Source of the DNA: Solobacterium sp.
Lineage (GTDB): Bacteria; Bacillota_I; Bacilli_A; Erysipelotrichales; Erysipelotrichaceae
Direction of reading: 5' to 3'
Assembly (NCBI GenBank): GCA_016284975.1
Contig: JAEEPV010000231.1
Location: 1-9,380 of the forward strand
Length of the DNA stretch: 9,380 bases
Numbering within the stretch: position 1 is the stretch's first letter; each line of letters opens with the position of its first letter. Made by a program: the position numbers and the translations under genes. The notes beneath the pieces are model-generated. The model was not told where the DNA came from, did not search any database, and saw nothing but the letters and a program-made list of their open reading frames with translations. Below are positions 1 through 7,185 of this stretch, in pieces.

Positions 1-166
1 ACAACCCTTCGGCTGTCGTCCTCTTGTTACCCCTGATCACCCAGGGACTCATCTGATAATCTGGCAGTTCGTCACCCCTTGGTGACGCATACCGGATTCG
101 CGGTAACTGTACCGATCTGACTTTCCTCATCGAGGAACCTCATTATTTACCCAAACGTATACTTTT
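1..166 (-). ncRNA. rnpB: RNase P RNA, class B-like, 5' part (runs off left edge)
   Basis: Probable catalytic RNA of RNase P, which matures tRNA 5' ends. Read on the minus strand, ACGTTTGGGTAA (158-147) closely matches the 5' region of Bacillus rnpB as I remember it (ACGTTCGGGTAA). It is followed 18 nt later by GAGGAAAGTC (128-119), the near-universal P3/P4 sequence of bacterial RNase P RNA. The 18 nt between them contain a small GAGG-TT-CCTC hairpin in the place of P3. Downstream, clean hairpins lie at 101-114 (CGGTA/TACCG), 71-86 (GTCACC/GGTGAC), 31-46 (CCCTG/CAGGG) and 1-16. The base after GAGGAAAGTC is A where the consensus has C, so the RNA is divergent or the call is wrong. The 5' end is estimated from the Bacillus gene. 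The 3' half, including the P4 partner strand, lies outside the window. I found no convincing promoter: TATTGC (172-167) is a weak -10 candidate. Seen: the motifs and hairpins; inferred: identity. Confidence 0.62.
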
Positions 167-273
167 GCAATACCTTTTTTGTACTTTTTTAATGAAAGTG
201 TTTTCATACGGGGTACCAAGCATGAAACTGACCGGGAGTCTTTCATTTTTTCGTACTGCTGAACGGAATTAAA

Positions 274-303
274 TTGCATCAGACATTTTATATGCAATAT
301 AAT
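274..303 (+). promoter_or_regulatory. Sigma-A type promoter of the acyltransferase-like gene
   Basis: TTGCAT (274-279) and a perfect TATAAT (298-303) are separated by 18 nt. This would start transcription near 310, giving a leader of about 20 nt before the ATG at 333. It is the only good promoter match between the rnpB-like RNA and the coding region and points the right way. Confidence 0.6.
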
Positions 304-332
304 AACCGTCATATGAAAAGGGGAAACGTATT

Positions 333-1205
333 ATGAGAGACCGTTTTGACGGAACCTATATTAAAAATATCGATTCCATGCATTACATCATGCCATTTAT
401 GTTTCCGGACCGGTGTGATAACCAGGCATTTTTTACATTTAAGATTGATCTTTCGAATCTGAATGAATATCTCAGGAAAAAGAATCAGATGGATCCGGAA
501 TATAAATACAATCTGTTCCAGTGCATTATTACCGCGACACTGAAAACCATTACGCTCCGTTCCAAGCTTTCGATGTTTATACATAACCGGAAAATGTATC
601 AGCGAAATGAAGTATCTGCGGCGTTTACCGTGAAGCAGGAATTCAAGGATGACGGCGGAGAAGTGCTCGCATTTCTTCATGCGAAACCGGACTGGACGGT
701 TGATGATGTACACAACGAAATCAAACGGCAGCTTAAGAAACTGAAACAGAAAGGCTATGCGGACGCTTCTACTTCGTTTATGGACAAGTTCAACAAGCTC
801 CCCAAATGGATCTCCGGTCCGATTGTCAGTTTTATCTGTTATCTGGAAAAGAAAGGCAGAATTCCGAAAGCGCTTGTTGAGACGGATCCCTATCACTCGT
901 CGGTTGTTTTTGCGAATCTTGGTTCCATCGGCCTTCCCAATGGCTATCATCACCTCACTAACTGGGGAACGACTTCACTGTTTGTCCTGATCGGAAGTGC
1001 CGGAAAACTGCCGTTTTTTGAAAACGAAACTGTCCAATTCCGGGATGGTGTTGAAATCGGATTTACGGTAGATGAGCGGATCGCAGATGGATTCTATTTT
1101 TCAAAATCGATCAAGATGCTTACGATGTTTCTGGAAAACCCGGAACTGCTGGATCGTCCGATGAACGAAAAGCTTTCCGATGAATTATGGGAGAAGCTGA
1201 AATAA
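333..1205 (+). CDS. Stand-alone CAT/E2-superfamily acyltransferase-like protein, catalytic His replaced
   Basis: A 290-residue cytosolic protein resembling the catalytic domain of 2-oxoacid dehydrogenase E2 subunits and chloramphenicol acetyltransferase. There is no lipoyl or peripheral-subunit-binding domain, and no E1, E3 or E2 gene nearby, so it is not an ordinary dehydrogenase component. Fold evidence is the FANLGSIGLPNGYHHL segment (193-208), like the E2 strand preceding the active site, and DERIADG (247-253) in the place of E2 DHRxxDG. The aspartate and glycine that close the motif are kept, but the catalytic histidine is Glu248. The following helix and ENPELL (268-273) also match the E2 C-terminus. 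Start: ATG 333 is preceded by AAAAGGGG (316-323) at good spacing. It appears monocistronic between its own promoter and the terminator near 1400-1463. Superfamily membership is fairly sure; substrate and even catalytic activity are unknown. It could be an acyltransferase using another base, or a binding or scaffold protein. Confidence 0.82.
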   Translation: MRDRFDGTYIKNIDSMHYIMPFMFPDRCDNQAFFTFKIDLSNLNEYLRKKNQMDPEYKYNLFQCIITATLKTITLRSKLSMFIHNRKMYQRNEVSAAFTVKQEFKDDGGEVLAFLHAKPDWTVDDVHNEIKRQLKKLKQKGYADASTSFMDKFNKLPKWISGPIVSFICYLEKKGRIPKALVETDPYHSSVVFANLGSIGLPNGYHHLTNWGTTSLFVLIGSAGKLPFFENETVQFRDGVEIGFTVDERIADGFYFSKSIKMLTMFLENPELLDRPMNEKLSDELWEKLK

Positions 1206-1393
1206 TCCTCTGACCTTTATGGTTTCTTTCCACGGCAGGGAATTGATAATCACATAATTTTCCATATTCATTCCATTATTCTGAAACATTTGTTTCTTAT
1301 CATAAGTATTGTCAAGGAAACCTATCTCCTCTAAGTTCCTTGTTTACGATCGGATTCCCTTTCCCGATCATATTTGTCTCCTCTGACTACGAG
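1206..1393. other. Gene-free 3' region with short inverted repeats
   Basis: No credible reading frame. It contains three perfect short inverted repeats: GAAACA/TGTTTC (1283-1296, only 2 nt apart), CAAGGAA/TTCCTTG (1313-1319 with 1336-1342) and GATCGG/CCGATC (1348-1353 with 1364-1369). None is followed by a convincing T tract, so these are probably 3' untranslated sequence of the plus-strand gene rather than its terminator. Confidence 0.4.
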
Positions 1394-1463
1394 AAAAAAG
1401 AATGCCCGCAGCGAATATAACCAGATCAGACGGTTACTGCTTCCTGCGGGTATTCCTTTTTTT
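1394..1463. terminator. Bidirectional intrinsic terminator between converging genes
   Basis: A 12-bp stem pairs 1400-1411 with 1444-1455 (CCCGCAG/CTGCGGG core, one G-T wobble). It is followed by seven T on the plus strand (1457-1463) and preceded by six A (1394-1399), which become a T tract for minus-strand transcription. The apical part holds a second small stem, TAACC/GGTTA (1418-1422 with 1432-1436). The hairpin begins 26 nt after the stop of the minus-strand ATPase and about 195 nt after the plus-strand gene, so it can end both transcripts. Confidence 0.75.
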
Positions 1464-1481
1464 GATATGAATTCTGGCGGA

Positions 1482-4400
1482 TTAAGAGGTCATTTTCAAT
1501 ACGATACGGAACGGGAATCTTGCCTCGATCTCAAAGTCATCCGTACCGGCTCTCTTGACCAGGAGATCTGCTCTTCCGGCAATCGGTTCGTCCAGGTCGA
1601 TCCGGAACTTGATATCATCCGGCAGCAGTTCATTATGATTCAGTTCCATAATCTTACGGTTACTGATGACGTTGCCTTCTTCATCTACGAAGAACAGCTC
1701 ATAGGTACGGTTGCTCTGTCGATGCTCGTTATCTGACAGAACAAACCGGAGACGGAATTCCGGATCACGGATCACAAACTGCGGATCTTCCGGTTCAAAC
1801 GGTGCTGCTGTTCCGCTCAGCTGATAAATCGAATGTCCGAAGTCCGCATTGCGGCCGCTGTTATAACGGGATGTTGTTCTGCGATCCTGCAGATCGGCTG
1901 TCTTTGCGGCAAGCTTACAGAATTCTTCCCTCCGCTCCGGATCCACTCCTGTTACTTTGGCACGGACCGGATGGCATACGAAGTAGATAATCTGATGGAC
2001 GGATGCCATCGCATTCAGAAGTTCCATTGCCCCTTCCAGACGATCCGCATCGAGATTGACGAACGGGTCATCCAGGATCAGGAACGGCTTTTCGTTTTCA
2101 AACAGCGTATCGACCAGTGCCATTCGCATACAGAAGTCGATCAGGTCACAGTATCCGGTACTGTAGCGGTCTGACTCCCGGATCATTCCGTCTTCCTGAA
2201 TCGAGACATTCAGATTCTCATCAATAATGCCCCGGAAGACTTTGCTGTTAAGCCAGACACTCATGTAGTTGTTGAACATCTCTTCCACACGGTAATAATA
2301 CCGGCCGGAGAGATTGTCTCTTGCCTGTCGGAGAATGCTGGAGGTTTTGCGGAGAAGACGCAGCTCATTGACTGCCTTTTCCTTTTCCTCAATCAGCTCC
2401 TTGATACTGTTGACAAGCTTCGGATAGTGCTCAAGCATACGGTCGATTTCCCGGATCCGGGCATCTGCCTTGGATCGTTCGACCAGGATCAGGTTTTTGC
2501 GTTCTTCAAGCTCCGTGATCTTTCGGGAGGTTTCTTGTTCCGTTTCTTCGATATTGGATGGTATCCGGTCAACCTCTGCCTGCAGGTCATCCACCTGTTT
2601 CTGAAGCGTTTCAAGTCTGTCTTCATGTTTCCAGTAGTTTGCAGTCCGCTCGCGGATCTGTTCAAAGACATCCTCTGTCGGATTCATGAGATAGCCGTAT
2701 GTATTATCAAACTTCCTGATATCTTCCGCTTTCTTTCCCCGGCTCTCACGCAGCTTCTCACTCCGCGCATCAATTTCCTTGATCGTTTCCGCAAGGTGAA
2801 TCGCCGCTGCACGATCCGCATGAATCCTGTTAAGACGTTCCGTGACAGGCAGTTCTTCATAGATACCGTTCAGGATTACCATCCGGGTATTCAGTTCTTT
2901 TGTCTTTTCTGCCTTGGACTGATTCAAGTCGAGAATGTTCGCTTCGTATTCCTTTTTCAAAGAATCGTAATGCTCATAGTCTTTGAGATAGAGCTCACCT
3001 TTGGACATGATCGAGAACAGATTATCGCCTTCATGGAGCTCCAGACCCAGCGGCATCATGGCGGTCATTGCCTGCTGCAGCATCGTCTCGAACTGCTTCT
3101 CGTCCTCCTCTTTTTCATTCATGAGCTCAGCGTGTTTCTCAGATTCCGGCTTCACAATCGATTCCTGTGTCTGTCCGACATCTTCCAGATACTTCGCTTC
3201 CGCTTTACGGGCATTGTCCAGCTGCTCTTCGGCTGTGACATACTTTTCCGTACGGCCTGTCAGTTCCTGTGCCGCCGCATCATAGCCAAGGGTTGAGATT
3301 CCCTGATACTTCTTATCGAGGCGGCTTCGTTCCGTACCAACTTCCGCAATAATGTTCTGTACGTTTTCATACCGCCTGCGGGCTTCACTCGGAAGAACCG
3401 GTGTCTCTCCCTTCAGCACTTCCTCACTGAATCCGCATTCGGAAAGGAAGTTTTCTTCTTCCGCAACTGCCTGATTGCAGCGATCTTCGAGCTTCTCATA
3501 CTCTTCTTCGCTGTGCCGCAGCATTTTCAGAGCTTCCTTTACATTCATTCCGCGGATTACACGATAGGTTCCGGAAATCCGGTTCAGTTCCTTAATGATA
3601 TGCTCGTTATTCTCGTTGATGAATGCTTCGTTTTCCTTAATGGTATTTTCCTTCTCTCGCAGAGAACGTACTTTTGCGGCATTTTCACCAATCTTTGTGA
3701 TTCCGGCTTCACTGACTTCGGAATCATCTTTGCCGTATTTCTTTACCCAGTCATTCAGTTCCGCATTTCCGGTCTTGATCTGTTCTTCTGTCTGTTCAAG
3801 ACCTACCGACAATGATTTGATTTCCTTATCAAGGTTATCCAGTTCACCCTGGATCTTTTCCCTTTCACTTTCTTTCGCTGCCCGGTTGTTGTTATACTCC
3901 TCCAGCTGCGCACGATATACCACCCGGGCACTGCCGGTCCGGTTCAGCATGTAGCCTCCAAGTGCAATGAAGATAATACCACCCAGAGAAATCGCGGCAT
4001 ACTTCAGGTCCATGCGGTACGCAAGTACTGCTCCTGCTGCGACTGCCAGTGCGCCCAGTAACAGAAGTGTGATACCGCCAACCATGGAAGGTTCTTTCCC
4101 GGGATACGGAAGTTCTTCGATCGCCTTATCGATATCTTTGATTGCCTGTGTATGATTCACAGCCCAGTTCTTTTCGGTATTCAGTTTTGTAACGGTGCTG
4201 TTACGGTATACTTCTTTTCCCTGAATATCCTTGAACTGATCTTTCTTTGCCGAAACTGCATCTTCTTCCGGAAGCTCCCCTGCATTCTCTTTGAGAATCT
4301 TCTTTTCTTCATCCGTCAGTACATTATCCCAGATGATTTCCTGACGATCCAGCACTTCATTCTGGAGTGTTTCCAGCGCTTCGACTTCTTCAATCACGGG

Positions 4401-5963
4401 TTCGATCTGCTCTGGCGAATAGATATTATTCTTCGTCAGGGTGTTATTCAGTTTTACGGATTTCGCATGAAGCTGCTGATAGTTCTTCCGGGTCTCGATA
4501 AAGTCGTTGTCTTCTTTTTCGATCAGCGGCAGCAGTTCGGATGCCTCATTCATCAGAACGGTTTCACGGTTCTTCAGATCATCCAGACCCTTGATGTCGG
4601 GAGCGGTTTCTTCCGGAGAATAACCTGCCATTGCCTGGAAATTGATTTCGGCTTTGTTTACCGCATCATGCAGGCCCTGATAGCCTCTCTGAATGGTTTT
4701 CCAGGAGTCTTCTTCTCCCTGAATCTCCGAATTGCGGATCTGCGCTTTTGTGGCATATGCACGCATCGGTTCCTGCAGGGCGACTGCTTCCCGGAGACTG
4801 TTTACATAAGAAGGTTCGGCTTCAAACTGCTCCTGAATCAGACGGTATCCTTCCGGTACTTCTATATCGTGGAACCGCTTCTCTTCCTGTTCGATCGCGT
4901 ATTCGATACCATGAAGATCTTTATCGGAAGCAGAGATCTCGTCCAGCTTCATATCATTTGGAAGCTGGTTATGAAAACGAGTCATGATCTGTGTCAGATC
5001 AGAATACAGCTGTGAACGCTGTTCCGCATCTTTTTCAAACTGTTCCGTCTCTGCTTTTAAGGTTTCCCGTTCGATACGGCTGTCTTCCAGCTGCTTCAGT
5101 GTCGGTACTTCTCCGCCAAGCGCATTTTTGATGTTCTGCTGCTGATTGTTATGATCATCGATCTCATTATTGAGCTTCCGCAGAAGATCGTTATTGGTGT
5201 TCCGCTTCTCAATGGTGCGTACTTCTTCATCATGCTTTTCTGACAAAAGCTTAATGTACTGATTCGCTTTACGGATACTGTCATCCACAAGGTAAAGATT
5301 TGAACGCAGTTCTTTCTGCTTGGTAATGGATCGATCGATATCCTGCTTTTCCGCAGCTTTTTCCGAGAGCGACCAGTTGAGATGTTCGATCTCTCCTCTG
5401 CTGTCTGCACGCTCAAACGAACGGATCTTCTGATTGAGATCGCCGCTGGCTTTCCCGTAGGTATCCGCATCGTTGACTTTACTGATGAGTGAGCTCATCC
5501 GTGCCTGAATTCCGTCATTGGTATTTTCTGACAGCAGGCTGTTCTGCGGAATAAACACACTGCGCTCAAACGCTCCTGCATCCAGATGGAACAGGGATTC
5601 GCCCAGACGTTCCGGATCAAACGGTGACTCATATCCGGTGGCAAGATCAATGACTTTTACTTTGTCACTCTTCAGATTCTCCCCAAACGTACGGGTTACC
5701 CGATAGGTTTTTCCGTTGACTTCAAACTCCAGCCATCCGCCGTAGGTTCCACCCTGCCAGGGTTTGTACTGTTTGCGCTCACGGTCACGGTCACGGTCAA
5801 AAGCACCCGGTTCAAAGCCATACAGCATCGCCTTGAGGAAGGCTGCCATTGTGGTTTTGCCCCAGCCGTTTTCTTCAAGTATCACATTCAGACCATTGTC
5901 AAATGCAAACGTGAAATCATGTAATCTGCCAAAGTTATCGGCATGCATTTTAAGGAGTCTCAT
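1482..5963 (-). CDS. SbcC/Rad50/YhaN-like ATPase with a membrane hairpin at the coiled-coil apex
   Basis: A 1493-residue SMC-like ABC ATPase, related to SbcC/Rad50 and Bacillus YhaN. In order: N-terminal ATPase lobe (1-185) with Walker A ENGWGKTT (31-38) and Q-loop Gln140; coiled coil (about 190-625); two adjacent hydrophobic helices (628-649 and 655-674); returning coiled coil (about 680-1195); C-terminal lobe with signature-like STGYCDLIDF (1268-1277), Walker B FLILDD (1294-1299), D-loop NLD (1303-1305) and H-loop His1331; then a beta-rich extension (about 1375-1493). The membrane helices sit where Rad50 has its CxxC zinc hook, and no CxxC is present, so the arms are likely anchored in the membrane with the heads in the cytosol. 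Start: ATG 5963 has a strong GGGAGGAAGG site inside the end of the upstream gene, whose stop is 2 nt away. At about 1500 residues it is longer than YhaN (under 1000 residues, from memory). It probably acts with the upstream SbcD-like subunit, perhaps on DNA ends. ATPase class is certain; role is inferred. Confidence 0.88.
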   Translation of the reverse strand: MRLLKMHADNFGRLHDFTFAFDNGLNVILEENGWGKTTMAAFLKAMLYGFEPGAFDRDRDRERKQYKPWQGGTYGGWLEFEVNGKTYRVTRTFGENLKSDKVKVIDLATGYESPFDPERLGESLFHLDAGAFERSVFIPQNSLLSENTNDGIQARMSSLISKVNDADTYGKASGDLNQKIRSFERADSRGEIEHLNWSLSEKAAEKQDIDRSITKQKELRSNLYLVDDSIRKANQYIKLLSEKHDEEVRTIEKRNTNNDLLRKLNNEIDDHNNQQQNIKNALGGEVPTLKQLEDSRIERETLKAETEQFEKDAEQRSQLYSDLTQIMTRFHNQLPNDMKLDEISASDKDLHGIEYAIEQEEKRFHDIEVPEGYRLIQEQFEAEPSYVNSLREAVALQEPMRAYATKAQIRNSEIQGEEDSWKTIQRGYQGLHDAVNKAEINFQAMAGYSPEETAPDIKGLDDLKNRETVLMNEASELLPLIEKEDNDFIETRKNYQQLHAKSVKLNNTLTKNNIYSPEQIEPVIEEVEALETLQNEVLDRQEIIWDNVLTDEEKKILKENAGELPEEDAVSAKKDQFKDIQGKEVYRNSTVTKLNTEKNWAVNHTQAIKDIDKAIEELPYPGKEPSMVGGITLLLLGALAVAAGAVLAYRMDLKYAAISLGGIIFIALGGYMLNRTGSARVVYRAQLEEYNNNRAAKESEREKIQGELDNLDKEIKSLSVGLEQTEEQIKTGNAELNDWVKKYGKDDSEVSEAGITKIGENAAKVRSLREKENTIKENEAFINENNEHIIKELNRISGTYRVIRGMNVKEALKMLRHSEEEYEKLEDRCNQAVAEEENFLSECGFSEEVLKGETPVLPSEARRRYENVQNIIAEVGTERSRLDKKYQGISTLGYDAAAQELTGRTEKYVTAEEQLDNARKAEAKYLEDVGQTQESIVKPESEKHAELMNEKEEDEKQFETMLQQAMTAMMPLGLELHEGDNLFSIMSKGELYLKDYEHYDSLKKEYEANILDLNQSKAEKTKELNTRMVILNGIYEELPVTERLNRIHADRAAAIHLAETIKEIDARSEKLRESRGKKAEDIRKFDNTYGYLMNPTEDVFEQIRERTANYWKHEDRLETLQKQVDDLQAEVDRIPSNIEETEQETSRKITELEERKNLILVERSKADARIREIDRMLEHYPKLVNSIKELIEEKEKAVNELRLLRKTSSILRQARDNLSGRYYYRVEEMFNNYMSVWLNSKVFRGIIDENLNVSIQEDGMIRESDRYSTGYCDLIDFCMRMALVDTLFENEKPFLILDDPFVNLDADRLEGAMELLNAMASVHQIIYFVCHPVRAKVTGVDPERREEFCKLAAKTADLQDRRTTSRYNSGRNADFGHSIYQLSGTAAPFEPEDPQFVIRDPEFRLRFVLSDNEHRQSNRTYELFFVDEEGNVISNRKIMELNHNELLPDDIKFRIDLDEPIAGRADLLVKRAGTDDFEIEARFPFRIVLKMTS

Positions 5964-5965
5964 AA

Positions 5966-6919
5966 TTATTCACCTTCCTCCCTGCTGTTCAGGGCATTCC
6001 AGCCGATACGAATGACAGCGGAACGTTCTGCTTCGCTCAAAGACGGATCATTCAGCGCAAGCCGCACGAATTCATTGGTCAGTGAGATGTCGTTTTCCGG
6101 CTGATATCCGGAAAGATCGATCCGGGTTTCATCGAGCACCTCTGCGTAGAATACATACTGCATCAGTTCCTGTGAGATTTTGTTTGTATCAATATTGACT
6201 CCGACTCCGGTCGTACCGCCTAATACCAGACGCACAAAGGTATCCTCATCATTTGAGGAAACCATTTTCCGAATGCGGGCCATAATGATTTCTTCTTCCT
6301 CGGAAGGCGTAATCTCGGTCTTCAGTAAACGGTAGGCATAGATCGTATCCGGGCGAATCTCATTCCGGATTCCCTTTTCATTAATGCGAGTGATCATATA
6401 ACCGAACGTATCGTGAAATGCATCTTCATAGCCGTATGGTTCAAACGAAGGAATACGTTCTCCGCTGCCGTCAACTCTGTAGTTCTTCAGACTGATCGGG
6501 AACTTTTCTCCCTCTTCTTTTGTTTCAACACGGATTTCCTCTTCTTCGAGTGTAACTGTAATGTGCTCATCTTCATAGCTGGTGCTGATGGAAGGACTGA
6601 GCACATGAAGATTTTCTGCTGTGACCGACGCACTGGAAAGCGCATGACTGTCTTCATCGGTCAGAAACGTGATTACCTTCAATTGTGGCTCCCGACGGAT
6701 CAGGTCACTGATCGAGTCGATATAATCACCGGAAACGAGTGTGGTCCCAAACAGACGTCCCAAAATGAACATATATCCGATACCGTCTTTTGGTGCTGAA
6801 TGGAGAAGCCGTTCAAACTTCCGGAAGCGCGCATTATTCCATTCCGATGCCTTTTCTGCACTGAGACTTACGGTGCATATCCCATTCAGACGCAAATCTC
6901 TGCATAATAATATCTTCAT
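5966..6919 (-). CDS. SbcD/Mre11-like metallophosphoesterase subunit with degenerate active site
   Basis: A 317-residue protein, first gene of the operon with the SbcC-like ATPase. Its N-terminus has the layout of an SbcD/YhaO exonuclease, but the metal-ligand motifs are altered. RDLRL (7-11) replaces SDLHL, keeping Asp8 but not the histidine. GRLFG (54-58) replaces GDLFD. TDED (87-90) stands where GNHD is expected. NYRV (146-149) stands roughly where GHIH is expected. PSFEPYG (157-163) fits the family's SLEP segment, and the C-terminal region (about 215-311, ending WNAL) resembles the domain that contacts the ATPase in this family. It is also shorter than SbcD (about 400 residues), mostly between residues 92 and 150. 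Nuclease activity therefore looks lost while the partner-binding part is kept. Start: ATG 6919 follows AGAGGGGG by 7 nt. Cytosolic, no signal peptide. Family assignment rests on motif spacing and on the ATPase neighbour, not on a database search. Confidence 0.72.
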   Translation of the reverse strand: MKILLCRDLRLNGICTVSLSAEKASEWNNARFRKFERLLHSAPKDGIGYMFILGRLFGTTLVSGDYIDSISDLIRREPQLKVITFLTDEDSHALSSASVTAENLHVLSPSISTSYEDEHITVTLEEEEIRVETKEEGEKFPISLKNYRVDGSGERIPSFEPYGYEDAFHDTFGYMITRINEKGIRNEIRPDTIYAYRLLKTEITPSEEEEIIMARIRKMVSSNDEDTFVRLVLGGTTGVGVNIDTNKISQELMQYVFYAEVLDETRIDLSGYQPENDISLTNEFVRLALNDPSLSEAERSAVIRIGWNALNSREEGE

Positions 6920-6978
6920 ACTTCATCCCCCTCTTACGAGCATAAAAAACAGCCATTCAAGTTAGATATACGCTATTT

Positions 6979-7007
6979 ATTATATATAAGAGTTGCCGAT
7001 TTGTCGG
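6979..7007 (-). promoter_or_regulatory. Promoter of the pseudo-nuclease/ATPase operon
   Basis: On the minus strand, TATAAT (6984-6979) lies 17 nt downstream of CCGACA (7007-7002), a 4-of-6 match to TTGACA. Transcription would start near 6972 and give a leader of about 50 nt before ATG 6919. The -35 box lies within the inverted repeat at 6994-7009. Confidence 0.5.
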
Positions 7008-7009
7008 CA
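6994..7009. repeat. Perfect inverted repeat, candidate operator
   Basis: TGCCGA-N4-TCGGCA, a perfect 6-bp dyad in the divergent intergenic region. It overlaps the -35 box of the minus-strand operon promoter and ends 3 nt before a plus-strand TTGACA (7013-7018). That placement suits a repressor site acting on one or both directions. No T tract follows, so it is unlikely to be a terminator. No regulator gene is present in the window. Confidence 0.4.
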
Positions 7010-7185
7010 GATTTGACACATCCAGTCACCATCTTTGTTAAGAAAATGCCCATTCCTTCATATCCTGCTGAAACAGCTCTGATTCCAGGAACGATATACC
7101 GTGCATCGTATACAATATTTATAGATTCATACCTGATCAAACCGGGAGGCATATATCCTTTCAGAAACACTAAACAGGAGCTGAC

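Noticed and set aside
61..120. T-box leader or magnesium (M-box) riboswitch
   Set aside because: Short resemblances such as TACCGCG and GAGG-TTCC do not extend to the other conserved elements, whereas the paired RNase P motifs occur at the right spacing.
309..953. 214-codon minus-strand open frame opposite the acyltransferase-like gene
   Set aside because: Antisense to a frame with a promoter, ribosome site and superfamily motifs; no recognisable domain.
2427..3296. 289-codon plus-strand open frame inside the ATPase gene
   Set aside because: It lies antisense to a protein with clear motifs on both sides, its residue pattern is rich in Phe, Leu, Ile and Arg as expected from the complement of a coiled-coil gene, and it matches no family.
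3900..4150. Rad50-type zinc hook in the ATPase
   Set aside because: No CxxC occurs near the coiled-coil apex; the apex is the membrane hairpin instead.
4152..5015. 287-codon plus-strand open frame
   Set aside because: Same antisense artefact over the first coiled-coil arm; no ribosome site or motif.
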